Shown in pieces: positions 21,015 through 31,795 of a DNA stretch of 64,000 bases. The notes below the pieces were generated by a model. That model saw only the letters and a list, made by a program, of their open reading frames with translations, did no database searches and had not been told where the DNA came from. The position numbers were made by a program, and so were the translations under genes. The stretch's first letter is position 1; every line of letters begins with the position of its first letter. The DNA comes from Benincasa hispida (Eukaryota; Streptophyta; Magnoliopsida; Cucurbitales; Cucurbitaceae). The stretch is from assembly GCF_009727055.1 (NCBI RefSeq), contig NC_052357.1:4061200-4125199 (forward strand), read 5' to 3'.

Positions 21015-22826
21015 TGTTGGATTTATAGTAGCACGCAATGGAAGTGAACAGGATCGAAAAGCACTATAATTCATTAATTTTTTCATAAACGGAAACAAGC
21101 TTAAACAGGATTTAATGGGTTTCAAGAACATAACTTTGAAGAACCATTGAAATCTCTATTTCCAGCTGTAAAATCCTCCAGATCCTTGTGTAGACCACCA
21201 CAAGATCTTCCGTAATATTCTATTGATGCTCTAGATTGAGTTATGGGACTCAAAATAAGCTGGAATCAAAGGAAATTTGGAGAAAGCTCACTGCAACAAC
21301 CCAAAATAAAGAACACCTTCTTCTTCAAGAATTTTTTAGAAAAATTCATTCGGTTGCCTCATCCAATTTCACTCCAATCTCTTCAATATATTGTAGACTA
21401 TCATGCAAAGAGATTTACTGCATGGAATGCAGCTCATGCTTGGAGCAAATGAAGGTTGAAGAGGTGGGTTATTTGTGAGCAACTTAAAGATGAGGATGAA
21501 AATTCGTATTTTTCATTTTTGTGTAATTCTATTTCCAAAATATAATTTTGATTTTAAAATCATATTTCTTTTCTAAAAATCAAATTTTATTAATTTTACA
21601 AATAAATTTTCTAATAAAATTAATAAATAATTATTTAAACAATTTTAATAATTTTAATTAATTTAATATCCAATATTAAATTAATTTTACACAAATTCAT
21701 TTTTATATATTTAAATCATATTTAAATATATATATTCTCAAATTTTGTTTGATTCTAATTTGAATGTTTCAAATTAACTTATCACGCTACTCTATAGCTA
21801 ATCCATTTTCGAGCTAGTAGGGGACCTCATGGACCTACAGATCATGGACTCCAACGATCCGAGATTAATCGGCTAAACTCATTAGACCGATCTAACCCCC
21901 ATTCGTTAACTAATGGGTCACTTCACTAAAGCTCATAGTTGAACTCCCCTCACTATAGATATATTATTTCTACTCGATATAACCATGATAAGTAAGTCAA
22001 CCAATCACAGGTTTTTAATAATAACAGTTGGGTCAAATCTCTGTTTTACCCTCGAAATTACCTCTTGTTCCTTAAGTCCCCACTGATCCCCTAATGAACA
22101 ATTGTTTTATGATCCAATCACAAAACCGAGTCCCTTTTGGGCCAATGAGAGAGCGAGGCCCCTTATTCAAGATCCAGAATCAGAATTTAAAGGAACAACC
22201 TTTCTACTATCCCTAAAGTGTCTTGCATCCTATGTCCCCAGCTATCTATCTAGTCTTACCCCTGAAATGGCAGTCTTATTGAGCCAGTGCTGTTGAGTCA
22301 ACCCTCACCTATGCAAATCTAAGGGTAATCCTGAATAAACAGGAGTTCATAGTTAGCTCAGGATTAAGGTCAAGTTACCTAGGTCATCATTTTGAAATAG
22401 TCAGTCTTAAATAGTAAACAACGTTATAAAGTAAGAATGACTAATTTCGTGGTTCGATCTTGTACAAACCCTTTTGCACAAGGACACCCTCACTCCTCAT
22501 GTCCAACATGAACGAATTAGGATCACTTCATTTGTAGCACTTTACAACTCCTTGTAACAACTACAGAGTGGGCCGCATCCAATAGTGTTACCAGAATAAG
22601 GTACCCAACCTTATTCATATACTATAGATCATTTTGACTATTTACTCGAACTTGATCCACCTTTATGTCTCCACATAAAGTTCAAGTATACATCCAATAG
22701 TCAAGGGACTTTTAGATATATTGGATTTCTATCAAACAATAGATCTATTCAATAAAATCTTTATTGAATTTTCAGACTAAGTTCCATTGTTTACATACCA
22801 CGAGCTTTAGGACATAAAACCCAACA
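21015..22826 (-). repeat. 5' LTR of element B (B-family LTR)
   Basis: 1812 bp with intact TGTTGG...CCAACA ends on both sides. It matches the 3' copy at 14918-16833 along its length, including the AGCTAGTAGGGGACCTC block and the CTTTATGTCTCCACATAAAG hairpin. Small differences between the two LTRs are visible throughout, so insertion is not recent. Confidence 0.87.
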
Positions 22827-22831
22827 ACAAC

Positions 22832-23500
22832 CTCACCAGTACTGACTCGAAGAGTCATCTCTCCCTATAGCAACATTTGCCAGGAACTGAATCCTTGGTA
22901 AAAGGAATTGACATGGTTGGTAGCACCCGAATCAAGGATCCAGGAAGAATCATCATTCTCTACCAAACACGTCTCCAAGACCAATAAATCACATTTACTG
23001 TCTTTGGACATCCTCCTCTTTTAGAGAGTAGTGAGATCAGTGTCAGAACCTAAATAAGCTCCAAGTTCCATGTCAGAGAATACTTCTCTTCTATGAACTT
23101 CAACAGAGTCAGCAACATTTTCTTCCTCTTCTTGGAGTTTAACTTGGGAACTGACACTACTGGTTTTGTCATCCATCCCTTTGTGCTCGAAAAGTAAGAA
23201 CTGACGTTCAAACAAATCTTGCAACGAGTCTATGATCTCATGTGCAATGACCATGTTCTCAACCCTTTTGGCCAAAGCATCAGGTATGCTAGCCAATATG
23301 TGAAGTCGGGCCAATGAATTAGCCTTCATCCACACCTCATATGCATTACGAACAGTTCGCGGTGTATCAAGGGTCGGGACTTGAGGACATTTCTCAACCA
23401 TGATAAATTCCAGGTCGTTTACCACAAAATATGTTTTACAAGACTTTTTCCACTGTACAGAATCGGTAAAATTAAAGGCTTTAAATGGAAATACAAACAC
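22832..23500 (-). pseudogene. Copia A Gag remnant and aspartic protease start
   Basis: Open frame 23021-23500 on the minus strand: the middle reads VEKCPQVPTLDTPRTVRNAY then ARLHILASIPDALAKRVENM, similar to the N-terminal half of element B Gag (compare ARAYILASLSDVLAK). The central Gag and the CCHC knuckle are missing; the frame jumps to an acidic, Ser/Val-rich tail. Below 23021, after a stop and a possible shift, it reads CLVENDDSSWILDSGATNHV, the Copia protease active site with catalytic Asp in DSG (22922-22936). The frame is then cut at 22831 by element B. Element F shows the same loss of central Gag, so A and F may descend from a shared deleted form. Confidence 0.72.
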
Positions 23501-24120
23501 GTTGCTGAAAACAAAAAATACATCGGCCTACATTAGGTTTTAAGCAAATACCCGTTGAAAAAATATACAACATCCAATATGGTTTAGAAAAACTAACATA
23601 AACCCTGTGTGATATCTAGTTTCGCAATGACGCTTCAAAAGTTTAGGACAAAAGCCGCCGAAGGGAGGTCAATTATCCCTCCTTTGAATTGAGAAATTCT
23701 CAACCAGTCATTAATATCAGAACAACTGTTGCTCCTATAACGACTAGCCATCATTAATTTAGTCAATAGATCATTAATTTACTTAACAATCTCCCGTAAA
23801 TGTGACCTGCCATTTTAGGCCCTAGATATTTGCCTCAAGCAGCCAATCCGAAGGGAAAAAATCCGATTAGGGCAAAACCTAAAGCGACCTTATCCATTTC
23901 TGGAGTTCACCTTGATCTTGACCAACTGCATAAAACCCATCCAGAGAGGGATGCCCCTAGGGCACCACGAGGGAGTATGGAATGATCTCACGGTGTGAAC
24001 CAATGATAGAGACCGTAGGACGTGTTGACACACACCTTTCACCCACTTACTATAAACACTCTCTCCGTCCGCCTTGATATTGACTCATGTAAACACCATT
24101 CGAAAGGGGATGCTCCCAGG
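23501..24120 (-). other. Element A leader, Gag-proximal part
   Basis: Non-coding. It carries GAAGGGAGGTCA- and GATGCCCCTAGGGCACC-type words that resemble the B leader (18801-18990), so the leaders of A and B are related in part. Interrupted at 24120 by solo LTR C. Confidence 0.5.
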
Positions 24121-25999
24121 TGTAACGCTGAGTTATGTTCTTTAAATAAGCATATGGACAAATATGGATAATGATGAATGTGAATCATACAAGCTCATGT
24201 TGCCATAAACTTGATGACTTGGAAAGATGGAGATGGAGTTTGGATGTTGTGTTATGTTTATTTACACTTTATGCGATACTACTTCTAGATGTATGCGTTA
24301 TTAATGAAATGCTTGTAGTATGTTATATGTTGTCACAAGTTTCCTTGCGCTGAAACCAAGTATAATTCCAACGCAAGTTTCTCGAAGTGATCTGAGGTCG
24401 AACACAGGGATTGTTGTCGTTAGTGTGTTACATTCGTGATAAATGCGACAAGGGTTTTTACAATTAATAAAGGGTGTGTTTATATAGGAAAGTAAATTAC
24501 AGTAAAATAAAATTGTGCAGATAAACTAAAGTTGTGGTAATAAAATAAATTGCGATAGAAATAAACCTAGGCTAACGTGATGCAAGATACAAGATACATG
24601 ATATACATGATGCTGAGTTCGAGACTGACTGTGAAGTATATACAAAGGATCGTGGTATGCGATGGCAAGGCTTAGTGGATGAATCAGAAGGAGAAAGAAT
24701 AATTAGTACAAACATCGCAAGTTTGTTAATTGCATTAAAGATATAATTAAGGTTCCGTTTTCCCTTGGCGTACACCTCTCGGTGATCGGTCGCGTTCCCA
24801 TATCTCTATGGTGAAACAGGAATGAACGTGGTGAACGCAAGGTTACTTCCATCTCTGGAAGTACTTCTCGCTTTAGGGAACACATTCTTCCAACCCTCTC
24901 TCGATAGGCGGAATGGCAACTTCACTTTTGCTCTCACAGGTGAAGATGTCGTCTAGCATGCTTTGACTAAACTTAATTATTTCCTTAACCCAATTAATTT
25001 ATTTTCTTATTTATTGCTAATTATCCAAGGGATTAAGAAAACATCGTGGAGAAAGTGAAATATGGATGAACGGAAATAGGCAAAGAGATGGAGATGAAAA
25101 TGATCATAACATTTAATTATAGAATTATGCGTTTGATACATGGTGTGAATGATAGAGATTAAGAAGATGAATACAATTGATGATAAAGAGATAGAAACAA
25201 ATACAGAAGAGTGCCAACGTCTTGACACAGATCTGGACAGTGGATTTGCTTGCCGGCGTGTGGAATGGATGAAGAGGAGAGCTTCCCTCTCAGGCTTGCT
25301 CATCCGGTAGAAGTGACCTTCGTATAGAGCTTCAACGGCGGGGATCGAAAGGATTCTTGCCCTGAGACTCACCTCTCGGCCTTATCTCTTAATTCTTCCC
25401 GGGTTTACTCTGATTAGTCGCTCAACCAGTCTTTCTCTCAGATCAGTATATACACTTTTCTCTGTATTCAAGCTTGACTCTTGCATTATGGTCCCCACTG
25501 TATTGTTAAGACAGTTTCGGAAATGGTGGAGTGAATATTCCTTCTGTTACGCAATCAATCCCTTCAGAAATGCACAACGGTCAGCTGTACACGCATCAAA
25601 ATCCTCCGCAATTACGTTGCTCTTTACATCTTCGATCGTTTGCCCACATGCGGTGTTTTTTTTATTACCGCATGCGGTTGAGATTGGTTGATCGCTTAGC
25701 TCTTGATCGATTGTTGCATGCGCCGTCATTGCGTTGATCGTCTATTCATTCCTGAATGATGGGCGCAATGCGACGTAGTTATCTTGAGCCATGAATGCAT
25801 ACGGTGACTTGATTTCCTACAAAACAGACTTGAAATATTCTTTTCTACCATCGCAATGGTGTCAGTGGGTGTATTAACGACAATTTATAATTCTCGCATT
25901 TTTTAGCTAATTTCCATACAATTGACGCAACTTTTCTTCCTTTTGGTCGCAATATCTAAATAAAACAGTATAAATGACATGTATTTCTACAAGTTATCA
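24121..25999 (-). mobile_element. Solo LTR C, family distinct from A, B and D
   Basis: A 1879-bp insert with TG...CA ends (TGTAACGCTGAG at left; the right end is the reverse complement of TGATAACTTGTAGAAAT) and a perfect target duplication CCAGG (24116-24120 and 26000-26004). Removing it restores GCTCCCAGGGCACCATGAGG, matching the parallel phrase in the A/B leaders. There is no coding region or second LTR, so it is a solo LTR. The orientation minus is inferred from the TGATAACTTGTAGAAATAC start, which I associate with long Gypsy-type LTRs; CGAAGTGATCTGAGGTCGAA at 24385-24404 also fits that group. Family name not assigned. Confidence 0.82.
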
Positions 26000-26004
26000 C
26001 CAGG

Positions 26005-28000
26005 GCACCATGAGGCCAAGCATGAATTTCACGTTGTGAACATTCAGGGAGAAACGTGAGTGGAATCATTGACATATCATATACATCTCTTCCTCCCACT
26101 GAGTATTTTATAACCTAGGGTTCAGTTTACTTAGGAAAAACACGGCTATGAATTTTAACTAAGTGACTTTTTAGGTTTACCCAAGAGTAACTTTTACCTT
26201 GGATAGTTGAACAACTTTTGATCATCATCCATTAAACTCTTTAACGGAGTCTTTGACCAACTATCGTATGTTTGCATAAAATTTATCTAATTCTCCTTTC
26301 TAGGTAGGTTCCCAGGTAGGGGTGTTCTGTTTCTGTCAGCTTAAGTACCCCAACCTAGACAGAACCTGCCTTAGACAAAAGGTCCCTTATAAATAGATTT
26401 AATACAATTTTAATCTTTTATACCAATCAATTTAATCCTATTAAATCGATTTAAAAAGATTAAACTAGGTTGCTAATCCTATTAGAACCTTTGAACTTAG
26501 GTCTATCTCAATCCAATTTTAAAACCCTTTTAAAACATGAGTTCACCCTAAGTTCGCATGCAACTCTTTCTTATCGATTTTAGTTCTAATTTCTATTATA
26601 ACACTTACAACAGAAACAATCAAAACCATACACAATGCAAAGCTAACACATAAAAGGCATTCATAATGTTTACAAACAGCCTAAGTGTCATGTTTCATGC
26701 ATTATTCATTCATTGCTACCTTTTATATAACTCTTATATAAAACAGCATCGAACCAAGAAAAACATGCTTCCATTCACCCTTATACTATAACGCTTATAA
26801 TATAAAGATGATGCATGAATATGCTTATTGCATGCATAAATATAACTCTTATATTTCATGATGCATGCGCATGCTTTCTTGTAATTTCATCATGCTATTT
26901 TATAACACTTATAATACATGATGTATGAATAAGTGCACAACCTAAGGTGGATTTCAAATCTATATGTCAAACACTTTGTCATATAAACTACATACATTTC
27001 ATGTATAATAAACAAAAGTTGATAAATCGGAAAAAATTGCCTCAAATCCTTAAAAACTAAAGCTACCTATTACAAAAATAAGGAGTCTCTGGTTCAAACA
27101 GGCGAACCGGGTCTTGAATTGTCTGGGCAAAGCAACGCGTCTCCTTTGATCGTGTACCAAACACCGAGCGATCGTCTACACGAAAGAGCAAACGTTTTTC
27201 TCAATCGTTTACCTACGCTTCCAGAGCTAAACGATCATTTAACAACGATCGTGTACCTTTTACTATGCGATGAAGTATGAGGTACGCGATCGTGCAGTGC
27301 ACTTTGCAACGCAAGCCTTATATGATCGTCTAAATGACTACGATGCGATGAAGCACAATCGTTTAAACGATCGCTAAGTGAGTGCCTTTGTATCGTATAC
27401 CATGTGATCGTGTAGTCAGTAACTATACGATAAGCATGCTAACTACACGATCGTTTAGTGCACGCCTTTTTCTAAACGATGAGCATCACAGGCTCCCACT
27501 CGATCGTTTACCTCTAGCATCTACGTGATCGGGCAATCAATGCTACACAATAGAGTAAACGGTTTACCCCATTGTTTAGCATTAGCTAAACGATCGTTTA
27601 GTAAATACTATACGATTGCATAGAAAAATATACATGATCGTTTAGTTAAATCCCAAAGATCGTTTACCTGAGGCTATACGACACGACCAACTCTTGGTCT
27701 TCTTCTTCGCTGAGAACCGCATCTCCATGCTTCGAAACTTCATCACGAACGACTGAACTAACTCAAATACTTTGAATTATAGACTCGATAGCATGTTAAC
27801 TATGCCCAAAAACACAGAGGCCCTACAAATTAACACTTTGTAATTTAAAGAAAGCTTTAAACAGAGGCAATTAACCCGTAAACATTAATCAATGGCATCC
27901 ATAAACGCATTTAACAATTAAATGTAATGCAAAAAAACCCATCAAGACTGTAAAAGAAGTTCAAAACAGAAGTGAAATTTGGAGTATCAGAACAACCTGG
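26005..28000 (-). promoter_or_regulatory. Element A 5' leader with CGATCG motif array
   Basis: About 2 kb between solo LTR C and the primer-binding site, non-coding. The part at 26600-26960 is rich in ATAACACTTATAATA- and GCATGCAT-type words. The part at 27150-27690 is an array of CGATCGTTTAG-like motifs (separate entry). The layout, with array several hundred bases downstream of the primer-binding site and then the GGGAGGTCA region, matches the leader of element B. Confidence 0.6.
27150..27690. repeat. Array of CGATCGTTTAG-like motifs, element A leader
   Basis: About twenty variants in 540 bases and in both orientations, such as ACGATCGTGTACC, TGATCGTCTAAATG, TCGTTTAAACGATCGC and ACACGATCGTTTAGTGC. 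One is a perfect 16-bp palindrome, CTAAACGATCGTTTAG at 27586-27601. Distances between motifs vary, and the text between them is not repeated. Confidence 0.77.
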
Positions 28001-28010
28001 CTTGATACCA
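28001..28010 (-). other. Primer-binding site of element A
   Basis: Minus strand TGGTATCAAG, two bases from the end of the 5' LTR (28013). The first eight bases fit the initiator-Met type site; the next bases differ from the copy in element B (AG versus GA), through mutation or a slightly different primer. Confidence 0.72.
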
Positions 28011-28012
28011 AT

Positions 28013-30037
28013 TGAAGAAAATCGGACATGAGGATTTCCATGAGCAGCGAAATGATCGTTCCAAATTTCATTCGTATATGAACGTTGAACAATTACAATC
28101 ACGAAACAGAAACTACAGGCTATGCATAAAATGAAATTACAGCATGCTTTACTAAGATCAAGGGATAGAATTCACATACCTTTGAAAACACATCTTCAAC
28201 ACATTTGATCACGAACGCTCGAACATATTCAAATACTGCAACACACGAATGCTCAAACTCAACGATTTCCAAGATCACAAACAATCGGCAACCATAACAC
28301 GAACACCGCGAACTCAACGAACGACCTCCAAAAACCTTGACTATATCGAGTTGAGTACGACACCACCACAATGGCTACCTTGGTATTCTTAGTGTGAGAA
28401 TCTAGAAGTGTGGGCTCTGTGTGGACTTGGTTAGAGGAAAAGACCGGAAGAACAATCGTGTAAACAATTGAGCAAGTGGGAGATGACAATGTCTATCGTA
28501 TAGACGATGCCCAATCATTTAGAAGAAGCTCCGCGATTGTTTAACTATCGATCAGCTGAGTGAACTATCGTATAGTTTCACTCCACGATCGTTTAGTCTC
28601 TCTTCAGCTATCATTTAGTAAATTTCATTTATTTGACAGCACCGTGGGTAATTTTCGAGAATAGAAAATCTCATTTTTAGCAACTACTAAATTTAGAAAA
28701 ATATTTTTTCTTTTATCTCACAATAACCATAAAACCACCAATAACCTCCCACTCAATTGGTTATTAAAGAAAAAGAGATAATTATCCAATAATTAATATT
28801 ATTATAAATATATATGATAACCAACTTACCATACTATGGTTATCATATATATTTATAACCTATAGTTTTAATATTTCATCTCATGAAACATATAAACCAT
28901 AGCTCTTTTTCTATTTCATGGTTTTTAATGTAAATCTCATTTACATTAATCCTCCACTTGATGTATCTCATACATCACACTGATCATATCATATATAATC
29001 GAATTACCTCTTGTCAACTGAACATTTCAAATCAATACCAAAAACTGATTCTCGACTTGAATCCATTGAGCTACCAAGGGGTCCTTATGGACCTGTAGCT
29101 CGAAGCTCCAACGGTAAGTGAATAACTGACTAAACTCTTTAGTCACGGGATCCACCATCTGCTAACTGCTAGGCACTTCACTAAAGATCGACAGTTGAAC
29201 TCTCTTTACTATAGATATATTATGTGTCCATATCAACCAATCAATGGTGCTATAACCCTTCACAGACCGCTCATAGTTACATCTAACTTCTTAAGTACCA
29301 CTGATCCCTCTAATGAACATAAGTCATAGTTCTACTATGACTGAGTCCTCTCTTCCAAAGAGAAGTGTGGCTACTATGTTCAAGCCCGGAATCAGCCCTT
29401 AAGGGAGCAATCTATCTACTTACCCCTGCTTTGGGGAATGAGTGAATTTCATCTTGTGTAACTGAGTTCCCAGCTCCCAAATCAGACAAATCCCCAAAAA
29501 GGTAAGCATGTTGAGTTGGCAATCTGGCCACTCTCACCCATACTAATCAAAGGACTACCCTCAAAGGCAGGAGTTCCCAAAACACTCAGGATTGATGTCA
29601 TGTCACCTATGGTTGTTTAGGTAAGATGTAAGTCTCCAGTATCAACAACGTTATATACAGAGACTAGTCATCTCGTGCTCTAGTCTTATACAAACTCTTT
29701 GTATAGGACACCCCCACTCGCATGTCTTCACATGAGTGGTCAGGATCTACCATCTGTAGTAGTTCACAACACTTGCAAACCTCTACAAAGCAGGTCGTAT
29801 CCATAGTGTCACCAGGATCAGGTATCCTTCCTTAATTCTTATACTACAGACCTATTTAGGTTATCATTTAAGGCATGATCCACTTGTATATCTCATATAC
29901 ATGCTTAAGTTTACATACGATAACCATGAAGTTTTGTTTATTGGATATGAGTAAATGTCAGATAAAATAACTCTTGTTTTATTCATAATAATGTGTATAT
30001 ATGAGATTCCGAAAGAATTAGGACACCAATCCCAACA
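28013..30037 (-). repeat. 5' LTR of element A (A-family LTR copy 3)
   Basis: 2025 bp with TGAAGAAAATC at the left and CCCAACA at the right end, next to TAATC (30038-30042). It matches copy 1 closely, with scattered substitutions and small indels (for example 29270-29290 is shorter than 8935-8990). CGATCGT/ATCGTTTAG-type words cluster at about 28490-28620. Confidence 0.88.
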
Positions 30038-30042
30038 TAATC

Positions 30043-30474
30043 GTGATAGAGGTTGTGGTTGCGGTCAAGGTCGTGACCGTGGTAGAGGAAGAAATAATTA
30101 TTATTTTTGTGGTGGTCGTTTTAATCATTTAAATTTCAAAAGAACCACACAAAATGATGATCACAAAGGAAAAACTCCACAAGATAAGAGTTTAAAAAAA
30201 TTATTGAAAATAAAGGCTTCCGATGCGGAATGACTAGGCATTGGTCACGTACCTGTCGTACGTCAAAACACTTAGTTGACCTCTATCAAGCCTTCCTGAA
30301 GGAAAAAGAGAAAAATGTGGAAGAAAATTTTGCATACCAGGATAATAATATATTTAAGCCATCCCATATGACAAATTTGGATGTGGCGGACTTCTTTGAA
30401 TCTCCTGAAGAGAATATTGGCGCAGTTGATGGAACATCAAGTGTTTCTTTTGATTTTAAGAATATCTAGACTTA
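30043..30474 (+). pseudogene. Copia D Gag, C-terminal part with zinc knuckle
   Basis: Continues the Gag frame cut at 7700. It opens with a basic Gly/Arg-rich run (RDRGCGCGQGRDRGRGR), then a Lys-rich segment. Around 30218-30262 lies a knuckle in a shifted frame: FRCGMTRHWSRTC, in which the second Cys, the His and the last Cys are present, but the first Cys reads Gly. The ORF at 30230-30469 runs on with LVDLYQAFLKEKEKNVEENF and an acidic end, stopping at 30467-30469. One frameshift separates the two parts. Confidence 0.72.
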
Positions 30475-30577
30475 ATGTTATTGTTTTCTTTTATCTATCT
30501 TCATTTTTTTTTAGTAACTTTTGTATATTTTAAGTGTTATATTTCTTATTGTAATTATTTTCTTTTAATGATGAAAC

Positions 30578-31795
30578 ATGGATCATTTTCATATGTTGGG
30601 TGCTTCAGAAAAGAGCAAAGAAGAAATATGTCTGGCAGACAGTACAACTACAGACACAATACTTACAAATAAAAAATATTTTTTCAAATTGACAATGCTG
30701 AAAGAAAAAGTAAATACAATATCAGATTTTGCAAACTTGATCGAAGGTTTTGGAAAAACAAATATTATTTTGCCTAAAGGAACAAAATTAACAATTAACA
30801 ATGCATTGTTCTCTAGTCAATCAAAGGGAAATCTTCTAAGTTTTAAAGATATATGTTGCAATGGTTGTCATATTGAGACTGATAGTAAGAATAATATGGA
30901 ATATCTATATATCATATCCACTGTTTCAAATGAAAAATGTATATTGGAAAAGTTGTCTGCTTTATCTTCTGGATTGTATTATACTCATATACAAATAATT
31001 GAAACATATGTAGCAATAAACTTGATGTTCATGAATCCAGACACATTTAGAATTTGGCATGACCTATTAGGTCATCTAGTATCTAAAATGATGAGAAGAA
31101 ATATTGAGAATTCAAATTGACACCTATGGAAGAACCTGAAGATTCTTCAATCTAATGAATTATGATGTAATACTTGCTCTCAAGGAAAATTGACAATTAG
31201 ACCATCACCAACTAAAGTGGGGACTGAATCACCTACATTTTTAGAACAAATCCATGGTGATATATGTGGACCCATTAATCAGCCAAGTGAACCATTTAGA
31301 TATTTTATGGTATTAATAGATACATTCAGCAGATGGTCACACGTTTGCTTATTATCAAGTCAAAATCTTGAATTTGCAAGATTACTTGCTCAAATAATTA
31401 AGTTAAGAGCACAATTTCCTGATTCTACAATTAAGATCATTCGTCTTGATAATGCGGGTGAATTTACATCTCAAGCTTTTGATAATTATTGTATGTCAAT
31501 TGAGATAAGTGTTAAACATCCTGTAGCTCATGTTCATACACAAAATGGTTTAGCAGAATCATTTATAAAACGTTTGTAATTAATTGCAAGGCCATTACTT
31601 ATGAGAGCTAAGCATCCTTCATCTGTATGGGGACATGCTATTTTGCATGCAACGTTACTTGTACACATTAAGCCAGTAGCTTATCGTAAGTCCTCACCAT
31701 TACAATTAGTTTATGGTCATAAGCCAAATATTTTCCATTTGAGAATTTTTTTTATGTGCAGTAAATGTTCCGATTGCTCCACCACAACGCACTAA
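30578..31795 (+). pseudogene. Copia D protease-side region and integrase
   Basis: The frame at 30578-31120 has LADSTTTDTILTNKKYF and ends with the zinc module His pair FRIWHDLLGHLVSKMMRR. After a broken stretch, 31190-31579 gives the integrase core: IHGDICGP (first Asp), YFMVLIDTFSRW, IIRLDNAGEFTSQAF (second Asp) and HTQNGLAESFIKRL (Glu), then a TAA stop. It continues at 31601-31795 with RAKHPSSVWGHAILHATLL and SPLQLVYGHKPNIFHLR. All three acidic residues are present, but the stop at 31577-31579 and shifts make it non-functional. A clear DSG protease motif was not seen upstream. Confidence 0.8.

Larger units (their letters stand above)
14918..22826 (-). mobile_element. Element B: LTR retrotransposon with gag only (TR-GAG-like, 7.9 kb)
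   Basis: LTRs at 21015-22826 (5') and 14918-16833 (3') flank an internal region of about 4.2 kb. The target duplication ACAAC is perfect (14913-14917 and 22827-22831), and the insertion splits element A where MTLRVSTGEVV joins SVAAVGSL. The primer-binding site TGGTATCAGAAC is at 21012 down to 21001, two bases inside the 5' LTR. The interior codes only for Gag (17352-18322). Protease, integrase, RT and most of RNase H are missing: right after the zinc knuckle region comes a scrap of RNase H end (KVFENYLVGLG at about 17000-17035). It therefore looks like a deletion derivative mobilised by an autonomous relative such as the family of element F. Confidence 0.88.
7701..30037 (-). mobile_element. 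Copia LTR retrotransposon A (minus orientation, 22.3 kb with nested inserts)
   Basis: Two LTRs of about 2 kb (28013-30037 = 5', 7701-9752 = 3' in element orientation) bracket minus-strand Gag, protease, integrase, reverse transcriptase and RNase H pieces. The target duplication TAATC is perfect (7696-7700 and 30038-30042), and the outer ends read TG...CA apart from one mutated base (TT for TG at 7701-7702). The primer-binding site TGGTATCAAG lies two bases inside the 5' LTR (28010 down to 28001) and matches the start of the initiator-Met type site. The insert cuts element D Gag. Nested inserts inside A: solo A-family LTR 12101-14196, element B 14918-22826, solo LTR C 24121-25999; without these A is about 10.4 kb. 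All coding parts are damaged. Confidence 0.9.

Noticed and set aside
24171..25737. ORFs within solo LTR C
   Set aside because: Short, overlapping on both strands and without domains; the element is an LTR with no internal region.
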